Assembly: GCA_945643635.1 (NCBI GenBank)
Contig: CALZFC010000005.1
Coordinates: 1,268,501 to 1,332,500 of the forward strand
Direction: 5' to 3'
Source: Allodiplogaster sudhausi
Taxonomy: Eukaryota; Nematoda; Chromadorea; Rhabditida; Diplogasteridae
DNA length: 64,000 nt
Shown here: positions 31,231 to 44,129 of the stretch, piece by piece
Layout of the letters: each line of letters opens with the position of its first letter
Numbering within the stretch: position 1 is the stretch's first letter
Notes under the pieces: model-generated
What the model was told of the DNA's origin: nothing
The model's input: the letters and a program-made list of their open reading frames with translations, nothing else
Databases searched by the model: none
Made by a program: the position numbers and the translations under genes

Positions 31231-31360
31231 CGGAACACGTAATCAGAATGTCAGCGAGAAGATGAATCTCTCGTGCTGGTAGATGCTCTAACCCATGTTT
31301 GCCTCGCATTTCAAAACGTAGAAGATTCTGCCGATGTACTTTGGATCTGAGCTCCTGCAT
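31231..31360 (-). CDS. Candidate upstream coding exon of the GTPase gene
   Basis: A 43-codon open frame starting MQELRSKVHRQNLLRF ends at a GT donor (TCCG|GTAAAAG) in phase 1. Joined to the acceptor at 29873 it reads in frame through CSFQDNHNSLHA into the main GTPase start. That would add 55-60 residues to the N-terminus, giving about 612. Composition looks coding (GLEHLPAREIHLLADIL), but the match rests on phase only and the region has no family similarity I recognise. It could belong to another gene. Confidence 0.4.
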
Positions 31361-31980
31361 TCTTTCATTAAAAAATATTATGTGCAATTTAATCCCATTT
31401 CTTGCAATCCTCTAGAGAGAAAAAGAATATAACTGGCCAATCTTTATTGTTACCATCACGTAACAAAAATGACCAAATCGGGGAGAATCGACTGAGAGAG
31501 TGGTAAAAGCAGCTGAACAATTATACAGTAAACGAAGGACAATCATTAAATGGAAATCAAGGAAGGCACACGAGTTCTTAGGAGCTTCTTCGGACCGAGG
31601 TACTGTAGCCACCAAGTGTACGGTAGCTAATAAAGAAATTCAGAGAGGGGCAAGGTAGCCTAGCCAGCGAATTTAACAAAGGTTATTTAAAAAGTAATCC
31701 GTCAGATAACAACTAGATACCTGTATTCATTCGAGTCAACAACACTGTAGAAATAGCCTATCTACTGCAGACTATCTCACACGATGTGTTACTGCGAAAA
31801 AGCATTATAGAATAAAACATTCTTTGAAGTTTAAAGGATTTCTAAATTATCTCTATTTAATCATTCTGGTAATGCATCGTGTGCTTTGATATTTCTAATT
31901 GGTTTTACCCTAACATTTTCTCAATGATAATTGGTTTGGTTAAAAAGAACCTAAGTGTGATAAGCTAACTGGAATGACCC

Positions 31981-34590
31981 TTATGACTGCTGGAAGGCGT
32001 GGATGACCTTCTCCGACAGATCGTGCACCTCGGTACTCACCTGAAATGTCTGTGTGGTAATGAAATAAAATGATAGCTTTCTTATGGTTAGAAAATGGAT
32101 ACAACTTATGAACTTGAAAATCCTCATTAAACGACATGAGCATAATTAGTCAATAAATAAAGCAATGAAAACGATGACAAACCATGGAAGTCAGCTCGTT
32201 GTACTCCTTCTTGATATGGTTGATAACCCACTCCATGCCGCTCCGTCCCTGGAATTATGGTGTAATAAATAACAGAAGTAGTCAACTGAATACTGCAGAC
32301 TGAATGCCAAAAGAGCTTGATTTTTTAGTCGATATAGGATACACAATTATCCTTTTGTGATATACAACCATTTTCTCTACTCGAAAATTAATCGAAACAT
32401 TGAAAAGTTAAGGATGTAGGCCATAAAAATAAATAAAAAATGACTTAGCGGCAAGACTTCAACTTGTTTGCGATACCTTAGTGGCGTTATTCTTGTAGAC
32501 GTTCAAAAACGTCTTCTCGCAGTAGTCTGTGAAGGCAGGGAGGTTGACGGTGACGACTGCCTCCTGGGTTAGAACAGTCTTCCCCGGGTTCGAACTTAGC
32601 GGACTGAAAGAAACAGCAACTTATTTAAATTATAAAATCTACCGTACTTTCCTGTTTGCATATCTCGTCTTGCATATTTTTTTCCTGAGGATTACGGTAG
32701 TTTTAAGGTGCTTGGATAGCATCTTTAGCATGCTTAACGATACAGCAGTTACGATTTCTTCGAGGAAAATTACTGCGCACGATAAATTCACTATGCACCC
32801 TAAAAAGAATGTGGAAAAATAATCCCTGGGCTATCCACTTTTAAGAGACATTCAACCCAAAACCCGTACCAGCTGAACGCTGAGAATGTTGATAATGCGA
32901 TATAATCTAATCGCAAGACGATTACAACAATACGAGCTTATCATAAAAATAAAACAGAACATTCTAGAAGGATGATAACTAGAGCAAAACCGAAGCAGAG
33001 GGGGAAAGATATCAAGCTTCCCCTTTTTAAGAATTAAACCTAATTGCCGGATAAATATCAAGAAACTTCTTAAAACTAGATGAGCAAAAAGTAATTAAAA
33101 TATGAAATCCAACCTGTATGACAGTCGTTCGTCTACTCTCAGAAAGCTGTTTCCGTTGAGGTTTCTAGTTGAGAGCATCATGTGCCTGGAATATTGTGTT
33201 TTGATTGTTAAAAATCAAGATGAAACAGTTCTCAGAGCAGTTAAAGTCTTTACTATAAAATATGGCGAAGAAATAAATCAGTTTAACTTACACCTATCCA
33301 GCGATAGCTCGATAATCAGATAAACTTGATCATTCCCTTATTACAGCCTAACGATACAGTAAGATGTTACAACATGCATCGCAGAAATTGTGTAATGAGT
33401 GAGTTGATGCAATGCTGTGTCGTTCTCTGAGTCGAGCAACAATACCAAAACACTCTTCACGTGTAAGTCATGTGAACAATGGTTTGGAATGACAACGAAC
33501 ATCTCGACATTTTTTCCCAAATGAAATTTCTAAATAAAAGTTGATATCCCTACCAATAAAACCTAGTCCATAAAGAAAGTAGATTCTATTTTGAAATAAC
33601 TGTTTGTCTACCTGTTTACAGGGTCGATCTCAGTGTACTCGTGCGAGTACTGCGTTCCGGAGAAGCCGGTGAGCTTGGTGGCCCAGGAGGGGATCGGAAA
33701 GTGGGACTGGATCACGCGCTCCGACACCACTTTGCCAGCGTCTACCTGGAGAAAGAAGAAAAATTTTCAAAATCTAAAATCATCTTAAGAAAATTTTCAC
33801 AAAGAAAATACCATTATAGAAACCACTTATAAATATACTCCTTTTATGTCGTTAAAAAGACCAATGATGCTTACTCACTCTAAATTTCTTAAAATAATGG
33901 CCCTTCCAATCAGGGAAAAAAGTAGTTGCTTGGGGGACTAAAAGGAAAAGGAAAAGGCTAGGGTGTGGATAAAAAATTGAAAGAAAACATATATGAAAAA
34001 GGACGGGTTATGGGTTAAAAAAACTAAAAAAGCACAGTACTGAAATAGGTCTGACCCATAACCGCCCGAACTGTATCAACGCAATAATAGGATGCAAAGA
34101 GAACTTTTTAACAGGCCTAACAGGATGGGGCTAGCAAAATGGCGAAGACTGCTAAAAAGAATGCAAATCAGGGTTAATATTTTATATACTAAAAACGATT
34201 CTTCCATCTTTATGATAAAGCTTTTATCTCGTCTTTTTTTTAATGCGAAAGACGGGTGGTCTTCTTTTCTTCTTCAATAAGGGTTGGTTCGCAAGCCTTA
34301 AATAAATTAAGCGTCATTCGCCATCTGTTGATCCATTTCTCTAAAGAGCGTTGAAATATGGAGAAGCAATCAAAGAGTTTGTGATGGGGAAAGCGTCCAA
34401 GAAGCTCTATTTAATTGTAAAATAAAACAGTATATATAATAAAATGCCATGGATAAAGCGAAACCTTCTGCTCGACGACATCGATGGCCGTGATGGCGCT
34501 GTTCATCGGGTTCGGGTACTTCCGCCATGCCGCCTGCACTACGGTCTCCCAGTCGTGCTCGAAGACGTGCTCCGACTGCCAAATTCGCAT
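31981..34590 (-). CDS. PRELID3/slowmo family intermembrane-space lipid transfer protein
   Basis: Six exons (34590-34465, 33745-33612, 33185-33114, 32603-32477, 32248-32183, 32040-31981) give 194 residues, the normal family length. The start [17 protein letters not shown] is the signature PRELI/MSF1 N-terminus, followed by KYPNPMN and later [15 protein letters not shown] and [16 protein letters not shown], all placed as in slowmo homologues. PRELID3 proteins, with TRIAP1/Mdm35 partners, move phosphatidylserine or phosphatidic acid between mitochondrial membranes. A splice-acceptor-like CCTTCCAG lies 14 bases before the ATG, so the leader is probably cis- or trans-spliced there. All phases agree and no residue seems missing. 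The large first intron carries no recognised element. Confidence 0.95.
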
Positions 34591-35807
34591 TGCTGGCCCT
34601 TCTGGAAGGCAGCAACTGAAGCGGACGACTTCAACAACTAACAAACTAAAGCCAATGTGATGTGAAACGGTACAGGAAAGCTCCGATATGCGGGAATAGA
34701 AAAGAAGGAACACCCGCGATAGAACGGCCGAAAAACGGTTGGGGATGGGTGAAGCTGCCTCGCATACAGAGGACAGCAGAGAGGGGAGCGTAAATAGAGA
34801 CGCGCACTCTCGTGACGGGTAGCCATGGCAGCGAAGCCACGAAATATTGCGAAATTTCTCGACCACAAACACTCGATTACGTCATATAGCGCAAGTTTCT
34901 GAATTAAAACAAATCCCTAATAACGTTTATATAAAAATTTACACTTCCAAACGAAAGAATCAGCTACTCGGACAATAACAGACAACTACCCGACGTTAAA
35001 AACCTTGACATACTCGTAATCATATTTCAAGTCCTTCCATGACTATTTACGACTATTGCGTTAAGAATCGAAAGCCGAAAGATATCACTTGTGGAATTAT
35101 TAATTAATTTATTGCTCGTCAGGAATCGTTGATACAATCGTTTAAATTAAAAATATTCACGGTTTATAATTCATTATTACTTTGGAGCAGGATTACTAAC
35201 ATATTTATGTATGAACGCCAAAAAATACTTTGGATGTTGCCTAGCAATGTTAACTATAAACGGGCACAACTTATACAGAAGATGCAGATCCAAACAGTGA
35301 GAGAATCTCGACTAACAACTGATGGTTAAATTTTCGTTAAAAAAATTCTCAGGATAGCAAAAATATACCAGAGGGCGGGAATGGTTATAATAGAGATACC
35401 ACACCAGAGGGCGGGAATCAGAATGTCAGAAGGGTGGGCAGGCAAAGAGAGAGAAGACGTTTATGGCTACAGAGAGCAACTAAAGATAAGAAGAGCAAGC
35501 ACCTGCCCTCTGAGCAGTACTTTGTATGCGCATACCTAGCAAAAACTGTAGACAGGGCAGAGACGGACAGACAGAGAGAGGCTGTTGTATGTTAGAGTGA
35601 GAGAAAGACAAAAGAATGGATACAAGTGTTTTATGTGTACCATAGAAAGAGTCTATACTGAATAACTAATAAAAATCATCTAGATCAAAGATTTATAAAA
35701 TATTCTGGCCAAGTTGGAGAGAGGAAAAGAAATCACACTCTGTGAGTAATACAGTACAAGGAAATAACGTAATGTCTACAGCTATGAAAGCATGGTATCA
35801 TTCGGCC
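34591..35807. other. Intergenic region
   Basis: Upstream of PRELID3 and downstream of the small membrane protein gene. Mostly AT-rich, with a short direct repeat (CCAGAGGGCGGGAAT at about 35369 and 35399) and a GA-rich stretch. No coding signal seen. Confidence 0.5.
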
Positions 35808-35980
35808 TCATGCAAACTTGCGGTCGCTGAGGAGAAGCGAGGTTGGCCTCGGGGCTGGCATCGGTTGTTGGCAAGTAGGAGGAGGAGGAGAAAGAGGAGA
35901 GACCAGCACGGGCAGCAGGGGCAGCGAGGACGAAGCTTCTGGAGCTGCCGCTGCCTTACGAGTCACGGTGCGGAGAGGCT

Positions 35981-36021
<41 letters not shown>

Positions 36022-36162
36022 ATAGCAAGAATGAAAAAGAGAAAAAGTATCGAAGTGGAAAGGAAGCGGGAAGACACAGAGAGTGTGAAGTTTGTGTGAT
36101 ACCACATGACGTCTCGCTCTCACTTTATTTCCTCTCTACCCGTTCTTTTCTACTCTCCCATA

Positions 36163-36203
<41 letters not shown>

Positions 36204-36586
36204 TTGACGTGATGACTCGTGAGTATCGCAGTGCCACCCTCACGAGTGATCGCTGTCATCGAATGTTCGTTATTCAAATAGTGCATGTGAGGGAGAGAGG
36301 GCAAAGTACAAGGTGGCAGAAAACTAGTTTGTATGTACAATGGTCAGATAGTGAGTAATAGGCGGGTGGTCAACTCGTCATGAATCGAAGGCTTAGCAAA
36401 TACAACAGATAACAAATAATTTTTATAGAATCTAGTGACAATAAGATTTGTCAACCCTGCGAAAGAAGTTTATGAATAAAGTGAACTAACATTACGCGGG
36501 AAGAGATGCCAGACGGTGAGACCGAAGAAGACTCCTGCGATGTGGAGAACCAGCGAGAGAGCGACATGCCACGCGTAAGATGCCAT
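35808..36586 (-). CDS. Putative small single-pass membrane protein
   Basis: Two exons (36586-36491 and 35978-35808) joined in phase 0 give 88 residues. The first exon encodes MASYAWHVALSLVLHIAGVF and then a further hydrophobic stretch ending WHLFPRN, which makes one membrane helix. The second starts after a CT tract and CTTCAG acceptor and encodes a Pro/Ala-rich tail (SPLSPPPPTC). The donor is AAT|GTTAGT. Without splicing the first frame ends six codons later, so the exon join is inference. No family recognised. Confidence 0.42.
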
Positions 36587-37836
36587 TGAGAGAGGTTCTG
36601 GCTGATATACTGTAGAATGAAAAGGAGAACTGTACTTCTCCACTAGGAACAGCAGAAGAGACGTTAATGGAAATCTTTTTTTTGGAATTCTAACGCAAGA
36701 GATTATCTCAAGTAAAAGATTGTGGGTGGGTGAAAAAATTTTGCTTATCGAATTTTTAAAATATAGCAAAATTTTTGTACTTTACATCCTTCCAAGCAGT
36801 GATTCGCGGAATCGATTTAATTGCGCATTGAGTTTGGAATGAAGAAGGCACATCCTTGTTTCTAACGTTTTCTCTCTCTCTTTCTCTCTCTCACGTTCTC
36901 TCAGTTTCTCTCTCCTTCTCTCAGCCTCTCTATTTCTCTCTCTCCCACTCTCTCTCTCCTTTTCTCAGTCTCTCTATTTCTCTCCCTCTCTTACACGCTC
37001 TCTCTCTCTAATTCTCTTTCTCAAGAAGACTTTCACTGTCAATGGCGGGAGAGAAAACGGGAGCGCGCACCCGCAGGGTGTGCAGCAACAGCGCGCAGAA
37101 ATGAGAAAATCCGTCTTCCAGTTCTATGGATCTTCTTACTTTCACCTTCACATTCACTCTCTCTCTCTCTCTCTCTCTCTCCCTCTGTCTCTATCTCTGT
37201 CTCTATCTCTCTCTCTCTCTCTTTCTGTCTTCATCATTTAGTTCATCTCATTCACTTTTCTCTTCTTTTTTATTACTTCTCTTTCTCTCTCTCTCTCGCT
37301 CGCTCGCTCGCTCTCTAGCTGTCGTTCTCTCTCTCTCTCTCTCCCTCCCTCGTTCTCTCTCTCTCTTCCCCCTTTTTTGTATCTCGCTCTAATTGGTTCT
37401 TACGACCTATAATAAATTATAATTCAATTTTATTATCCTCATTTCACTTTAGTAGGATAATTCTTTTCTTTGTTCATTGTTAAGAGTATTTTCTGTCAAA
37501 AAAAAATAGAATTTAATGCAGATTCAAAAACTGCATGCGTACACTTTGTCGTAATTTTCCACAATCTCGCCGTTATTTTCACGATCCCTCTTTTCCTCAT
37601 ATTCTCTCTCCTTCTTTCACTACCTGACTCTCTTGCGCTCCATCTCTCTCATTGTCTCATTCTTATTCCCCTTGTGGTCCGGTTCTTACGCTTTCTCTTT
37701 TTGTGGCCAGGCTCTTTAGTCACAAAAGTCTTGCAGGTTAAGCAACGAACAGGACTAATCGGCTGCCGGGAGGAGAGAATGAGGAACTGATGGATAAAGA
37801 GGAGAGGAAAGGATGTGAGATACATAGAAAGTGGTT

Positions 37837-37882
<46 letters not shown>

Positions 37883-38463
37883 TTACTGACAACTAAAATA
37901 AAGAAATTACTTCCTTCGGATTCAACCCAGCGTACTGTACATACATACATACTATTTGCATGGCAGCATATGAAAACACGATTCATTGGAAGTTCTCGTT
38001 CAAAATACAAACATCTTCACATCATTACGATATATTCAGATCTGAGAAACAACAACATCGCTAGATAAATTTTTACGATTGTTAATCCCCTAGAAACCAA
38101 CCAAGATTTCAAGTTTTTTGAGGAGGAAATTGTAGGGTGAAAGGGGAAACAAAGGAAGAAATGAAGAATGAGAACCGCACTAAGACCATGGAGAGAATTG
38201 AAGCAGAAAGAGAGAACCCCCAAGGCGATAAAAAGGGCTAATATGTAGCTGAAAGAACTTCACTCAACCAATTTGGAAGGCAAACTTTTTTTAATTCAGT
38301 CCTCTGTGCGGCACTTGCGCTTATTTTTCCTTTCCCAAGGAAATGTTGCAGAAATGTAGAAATATATTAAGAAATCACTTCTTTTTTCCGGTACCGCTCT
38401 AATAAAGATCCAAACTAAAGCTTGAATTTTAAGCCGCTCACTTTCTCTTTTCTTCCAAAGACA
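36587..38463. other. CT/GA-rich intergenic region
   Basis: Several long CT tracts (36870-37010, 37155-37380), one containing a CGCT run, and a (GA)n run at 37842-37879. The translated frames are low complexity. This region should contain the promoter of the secreted-protein gene at 38464. I do not see in it the promoter block shared by its two paralogues. Confidence 0.6.
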
Positions 38464-38986
38464 ATGAAGTGGCGCCGTGAAGTACTTCTTCTGTACGCAC
38501 TGGCAGCTGCATTGGTATTCCCTACATCAGCAGTGTCGCTTCAATCATCAAAATCCTCTCTGGCATCTCACCGCGTTCGTCGTCAAGCAGGCTCATGGCC
38601 CTATTTGTACGGCCAGGACTTCTCCAATGGATATGGCAATCAAGGCCTCTTCTTCCCAAATCCGTACTTTCCAAATCAGACCCCTCCAAATCCGTACTCC
38701 ACAAATCCTTATTCTCCCAACTCTTCTGCGTACTCTGTCTACAACAACGACTACGAAAACTATCGTTACGCCATTAATCAGGTTGGCTCCAGAATTTATT
38801 CTTCTCTTATTAAAATAACTAGAAATTTTCTTTTTTATTATTATTCTAAAGAGCAGTAACCTAATCTTATGACTTACTGAATGCTGTCGTCAGCTCGAAT
38901 ACCTCCTGAATCCGGCAGCGCGCTCGATCACTCGCCCCCTCCCACACTCCAAGCGAGCCGTTGACTTCCACACTCATCGCGGATAA
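38464..38986 (+). CDS. Secreted Tyr/Pro-rich protein with PHSKR C-terminal peptide (paralogue 1)
   Basis: Two exons (38464-38781, 38894-38986, phase 0) give 136 residues. MKWRREVLLLYALAAALVFP is a signal peptide. RVRR followed by QAGSW looks like a furin-type site that would expose an N-terminal Gln. The body is rich in Asn, Pro and Tyr, with PNPYFPNQ, PNPYSTNPYSPN repeats. The second exon ends PLPHSKRAVDFHTHRG and a stop. The PHSKR..DFH...G ending is shared with the genes at 40256 and 48457. If KR is cleaved and the final Gly amidated, the product would be an 8-residue peptide. This copy is the most diverged: it has an intron and lacks the YPRTSS block. Function unknown; a structural secreted role is equally open. 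Confidence 0.8.
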
Positions 38987-40010
38987 ACAGGGAACGACAT
39001 GCGTTATCACTCTCAAACTGACAAGAGACATTTATGTGCCTCCAATATCTACATCTTTTCGAGCTTAAATAATGATACCACTCCTGCAAGTCTTACAACG
39101 AACGCCAACATGGTCTACGCCTTTAAAAAGATGTACTGTTGTTATGCCTCATCGTTAAAGCATTCGTTGCAGCTTATGAATGTAAGGATGTTTTCATGGC
39201 TGGCTAACTCTGCACAAGTACATACATCAAATGGCGAGTTTAATTTTTAACAGGAATGGAGAAATAGAAAAAGGTATGCGCCAGGAGTCGCGGTCATCAG
39301 GTTCTGAGTGCCTGAAAGAAGAAGTGCGAATGCCATGGAGTGAGGAGGGGAAGGAAAACATTGCAAATTATCAATTTAATGGTAAGTGAGTGATTTTGCA
39401 ATTTTGTTGGTGTTACAACCGTAGAATAACTGACTCCTCGTGAAGAAGTTCGATAGCATTTATGATTCTATACATGTTTTGTTTAAAAAAGTTTAGGTGA
39501 ATGTCCTCTTCATTGTCTCTCCCCGGGGAAGGGTCCTTCCAATCTCTCTGGTTTTTTCTCTCCTTTTCTCTCTGACCACCTTGTCTCACTCATACTGTGA
39601 TTATCTCTCCTTCTACCCGGTCCCGAAATCAGCACAAGATCTTGAGCACATTTCGTTCTCGACCTCGTGACGCATTCAGCAACTATGTATGTACATATGT
39701 GGCAGAACGAATCGCATTCTAGAAGATAATAGCAAATCCTCTCCGTAGCCTTTACTCCATCTTTTCACAATCAAATAAATTACTAAATATTTACAGATTT
39801 TTTGCGAGCAATAATATGTTTTTTTTTAAATTGTGCAGAGACCTATTTGACTTGGTCTGTTTTGTGAGGCTGGATGCGACCAAGATATAATGGAATTGTC
39901 TGCGTTATGCATTGTACCCAGGCGTTCACGTATCCGAGCTTCCGCCCTGCTGAGAGAGAAGACGCGACATTCATAAAAGAGAGACAAGTAGCATGAGCGA
40001 GAGCCGATGC

Positions 40011-40041
<31 letters not shown>

Positions 40042-40096
40042 TGAGAGAGAGAGATGGGGGGAGGGAGAAAGCAGACCGAGAAGTAAAAGGATGGTC
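38987..40096. other. Intergenic region between paralogues 1 and 2
   Basis: AT-rich 3' flank of paralogue 1, then a GA tract near 40011-40060. No coding exon supported. Confidence 0.5.
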
Positions 40097-40162
40097 AAAT
40101 CCTGATCGCAGGGAGTCGAGAGGGTTTGTTATATTTTTAGACAAATCCATCAACATATAAGC
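40097..40162 (+). promoter_or_regulatory. Promoter block shared with the 48.5-kb paralogue
   Basis: AATCCTGATC, GAGGGTTTG(T), ATATTTTTAGAC and a TATA-like CATATAAGC occur in this order about 95-160 bases before the start codon. The same elements in the same order are found at 48307-48378. Conservation of short blocks in otherwise unalignable flanks suggests a shared promoter with a TATA box at about 40154-40161. Confidence 0.6.
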
Positions 40163-40255
40163 CGCATTCTCCTCCGATTTGGCCAGTCTTCGACTTGGCG
40201 AGGCTTGGGCATTCACTTTCTCTCTTTCCCATTAAACTCTCTCTCTCTCAAAGAG

Positions 40256-40807
40256 ATGCGTCCGCCGCGCGCTGGTCGGGCTCTCGTGATCGCTGGTCTT
40301 TTAACGGTTTCGATAACACTTTCTTCTGCTGCCGACTCGCGGAAGGAGAAATCGCGCGTGAAGCGGCAGTGGTATGGATATCAAGGATACGGTAGCATGG
40401 CCTCGCAGCAACAGCTGCCATACAACTACTACAACTACTATAACAACTACTATCCTTCGTCTTCTTACGGGTACAACTACGCGCCATACAACGGTTATAA
40501 CTACGGATATGGAAGGAATGGATACTACGGTAATGGAATGACTTCTGGATATATGAACAACAACAACTACTACTACTACGGCATGAATAACAACTACGGA
40601 TATGGCATGAACAGCGACTACGACATGCGGAGCAGTAATGACATGAATGGATACGGTATGAGAAGCAGTAACTACGGTAGCCTCATGGACAGTAACAGCT
40701 ACAGCCGGTATCCGAGGACGTCTTCGTGGTATGACCAGACTCACTTTTATCCCAAAGCAGTGCCGCATTCGAAACGACTCTTCGATTATCACTTGCACAA
40801 AGGATAA
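40256..40807 (+). CDS. Secreted Tyr/Asn/Gly-rich protein with PHSKR C-terminal peptide (paralogue 2)
   Basis: A single exon of 183 residues. The start MRPPRAGRALVIAGLLTVSI is a signal peptide. KSRVKR then QWYGYQGYG marks a dibasic processing site with Gln after it. The body (about residues 45-145) is NYYNYYNNYY-like and YGYG repeats with almost no Cys. The C-terminal block YPRTSSWYDQTHFYPKAVP, HSKR and LFDYHLHKG is nearly identical to paralogue 3. An in-frame upstream extension to 40205 exists, but the signal peptide marks 40256. The Tyr-rich body could be cross-linkable matrix or a spacer; the conserved tail suggests a released peptide or sorting signal. Not recognised in any family I know. 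Confidence 0.85.
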   Translation: MRPPRAGRALVIAGLLTVSITLSSAADSRKEKSRVKRQWYGYQGYGSMASQQQLPYNYYNYYNNYYPSSSYGYNYAPYNGYNYGYGRNGYYGNGMTSGYMNNNNYYYYGMNNNYGYGMNSDYDMRSSNDMNGYGMRSSNYGSLMDSNSYSRYPRTSSWYDQTHFYPKAVPHSKRLFDYHLHKG

Positions 40808-40838
40808 TTTTGTAATTGTGAAATTTAATATTTCAATT

Positions 40839-40887
40839 AATAATAATAATAATAATGATAATAATAATAATAATAATGATAATGATA
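40839..40887. repeat. (ATA)n trinucleotide repeat
   Basis: TAATAATAA run with two TGATAA interruptions in the 3' flank of paralogue 2. Confidence 0.85.
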
Positions 40888-41755
40888 CATGTTATTCTCA
40901 TTTGCATCTCTGATAAAGCTGCTGAAAAGAGAGGCTGGATGTTGTTTTGCTTGACATAGTTGAGGGATATACTTACCCATGAATGCGGGTGGCTTGTTCA
41001 TTCGAATAATTGCATTTTCTTTAATTGCTCGAGTTGCGGGAATGGTTCAGCCGGTTTGTTCTTATCTCATGGGAAGGAGATAAGGATTGAAGGAAGAAAG
41101 GAGGGATGTGGAAAGGGAGATTGACAGAGCGAGAAAGTGAGAGCGAGAGGGAGAGAGAAAGTGAGAGTGAGAGTGGGAGAGAGAGAGAGAACGGGATGCA
41201 ACAACACGGAGAGTGAGCGATATATATTAGGCAAAACAAAATGCCCTGACATCAAATGTTATCACATAACATCCTGGATATTCTAGAGTCTGGAGAGGCG
41301 GCCACTCTGCTTCGGCGACAGTAGAAGAAGTGAATATTTTGATGGGGAAAAGAACTCGAACTCGAATTACTCTTCTCAAAAGAGTGGGCAAAAAGTTCAC
41401 TATTTCTCAAATTTGCATGCACGTAAGATTTCATTAAATTATTTCGTGCAAAGGACACATCGGAAGCAAACTTTTCTGATAAACGAGAGTAGAAAAGGAA
41501 CAATCGAATGAATGATCGTTTAATTTCATTATGTATTTAGTGTCAATTTGATTGAAATGGGTGAGAAATAAGAAATGATATGCAAAAGTGTGTCATCATT
41601 AAGTTATGAATGCATGATGAAACGTGAAAGAAAGCTAGTTCCATAGAAATGTTTCGAATTTGCATGCCATCAAAAGTGTTCTCGAAATTGCTCAATGACT
41701 TGCTTAAAGCAGCCCATTCTGGCGTCCCTTGTCCATTTCCCAACCCAGCTGCCGG
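40888..41755. other. Intergenic region
   Basis: GA-rich tract at 41080-41195, otherwise AT-rich. The open frames are repeat artefacts. Confidence 0.5.
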
Positions 41756-42959
41756 ATGCTCTCGCCCTCGCGCCCTCACTCTTCTGCCTCATCCTCCGCC
41801 GTCTCTCCATCTTCCGCACTCTCTCGTCGACGGTCAATCTAGTTTAAATATGGTATTCCTCTCTCCCCATCTTTCTCTCTTACTCTCATCCCCCCTCCCT
41901 CTCCAGTTCCCCTAGTCCTGTCTACGATGCTCATTTCCCTTCGCGCCACGTGGATGAGCCGGCCGGCATGTTCACGAATCGCCGGCGCCTGCTGAACACC
42001 AGGATCCGCGCCTTCCTTACGCTCCACAACACCGAAGCAACTACGGTAGCACTAAAAAACCCGAACGCTACGCAAATTTTGTGGCACCATATTAAATTAT
42101 GATACATATCTTGCACTATTGCAACATAAATGATAAACTGATAAACTATGAATTCTTCGCAGGCGGTGTCCGTGACTGAGCAGCCGACGCATCTGCCGCC
42201 GAATCTTCTGCCTCCGAATTCGTCGCGAGGCGCTCCGAGACTCCAGAAGAGTCTGGAAGATTCGCGGTAATCATTGAAATCATTGAAATCTCGTCTAACA
42301 TTCTCTTGCAATCTCGTCTGGAGACATTCCCACAATTCAAAAGAGCGCGAACTTCAAATGCTTATTTTCGCAGGTCGCTGAAGCCGTTCTTCGAATGTTC
42401 TTCAGAGAGCGATGCCGAGCCGTCAGCAGCGTCGCGCTCCGAGCAGTCTGCCCTCGATCGAAGACACAAGAAGAAGAAGAGACGGAGGGCCGAATCAGCA
42501 GGAGGGTCAGGAGAGAAGGAGAGAAGGAATATCTATGAAACTACTGTAGGAATAAATTAATAGATTAGTATCATTCCAATGTCTCCAATGTGAATTTGGC
42601 CGAACGGAAAAAAAATTCAAAAAAAAAAGTCTAGTCGTATCCACTTTGGAAAAATGCGTGTGAATTCTTGTTTGAGATTAAAATTTCGCAGATAACAGCC
42701 TCAGAGTATGGGTAAACAATGAGCGGATTGGTTAATAAGCTTCATGGAGAAACAAACATTAAAACGTTATAAATTATTTTCTAGGCCTCCCTCGGCGTTC
42801 GTGGTCGTGCTGCGCGCGCGTGTCTTGCGTCGCGTGGTCGACGAGCACAAGACTGAGTCGGACTCATTCGTCGTCACTCATCGAGTCCCCGCCAAACGAG
42901 TCATCTCGGTGGAGAGCGACGAGGAGGAGAAGAAGGAGAAGAAGGAGAGGAGTGCCTAG
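41756..42959 (+). CDS. Basic, Ser/Arg-rich putative nuclear protein
   Basis: Five exons (41756-41832, 41907-42045, 42163-42266, 42374-42505, 42785-42959) fit in phase and give 208 residues. The start is MLSPSRPHSSASSSAVSPSS, followed by SRRRSPSPV. The middle holds FTNRRRLLNTRIRAFLTLHN. A clear nuclear localisation signal, RRHKKKKRRR, follows an acidic/Ser stretch. The end is VISVESDEEEKKEKKERSA. Exon 4 must end at GGAGG|GTCAGG to keep the last exon open; reading on would give a shorter tail and a stop. No known domain recognised. The start is the first Met in an open exon that also extends upstream to an acceptor at 41709, so the N-terminus could be longer. Confidence 0.6.
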
Positions 42960-44129
42960 GTGGCCACGATTGGCCCTGCCAGTCGGTGTTTTTTTGTTCT
43001 CTAGATAATTCTTCCGAAAATAACAATATTCTATCAGGTTAACCGGTTTTCCTATACGAGAAAGGGACGAGGCCCACTCATCTGCTCCTTTTCTCCCGTT
43101 CCTCGCGTGAAATAAAGAGCGTACGAGTGATAAGACCTCAAACAGTACAAACACTATGCAAATGAAAAAAAAAGAAATTCGAAGAAAAATGTGCCATGAA
43201 ATATCAGCGGAAAGAATTAATTACAAGCTCTCGAAAAAGCCGTGTTAAAGTCACCACACTGATATTGAAAGCATATTGGGAGAGGGGGTAAAATCCCAGT
43301 GTGAAAATATCAGATAAGTGCTCGAAAAAATCGACTAGAAGAAACTATGTATATTGACCTGCAACGAAACAGATAATGATTATTTTCAGAGCGGCTTAGG
43401 AAATCAAAATTGAATAGCTGAAAGAATGCCATTCTTGTTTTTTTCTTGTATTTTCGTGTCATAAGTATCTCGATTTTGTTATTTGTTATCAGCTGGTTTT
43501 GTTTTTTTTCTTGATTTCTTTCTTATCTCATGGGAGAGATATAAAGAGTGAAGATAGAAAAGAGGGGGACGAAAAGACATGCATAGAGAGAGAGAGAGAG
43601 AGAGAGAGAGATGTTCTCGAGATGAAAAAAAAACAAAAGGAAAGGAGATGAGAATTACAGATACATGGGAGATGGAGAGCAAGAGAACGGTATCGCTCCT
43701 TCGCACGCGATGACCACTTCTCCCTCATTGCTTGGTTAGCTGAAGGCACAAGCAAACAACGGAAATGACATCTGGCCATTGGTTCTGGTGATGGATTCTA
43801 GCAAGACTCTCCATTTCTTCAGCTTGCTTTTCACTCTTCTTTTTTTCCCACTTCTGCTTTTACTCATGTTATTTCAGCACATATTTGGACGTAAGAAAAT
43901 TTATTGAATAAGAGCTCATTCATTCACTTCCAAAAAAATACATAGTGCATACAGGAGGGAAGGAACGGCAAAAAAGTGTCACCCGAAGAATTAAACCGTA
44001 TAGATTTTATATGATCTACATATATCGAGTAAATGGAAGAAAAAATGACATGAACAGGTTCGATTACAGGGAAGTATGTAGCATATGGGGAATAACACAA
44101 CTGCAACTGAATGGAAGCAGTCCATTCAC
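42960..44129. other. Intergenic region between convergent genes
   Basis: AT-rich, with a GA tract at 43586-43611. It should contain both 3' UTRs. No exon supported. Confidence 0.5.

Noticed and set aside
31412..31615. Further upstream exon of the GTPase gene (open frame with PRSEEAPKNSCAFL)
   Set aside because: A donor and phase could be made to fit, but composition and acceptor evidence are too weak.
40301..40798. 165-residue Val/His/Ile-rich frame antisense to paralogue 2
   Set aside because: Shadow of the Tyr/Asn-rich sense frame; antisense of TAC/AAC codons gives GTA/GTT.
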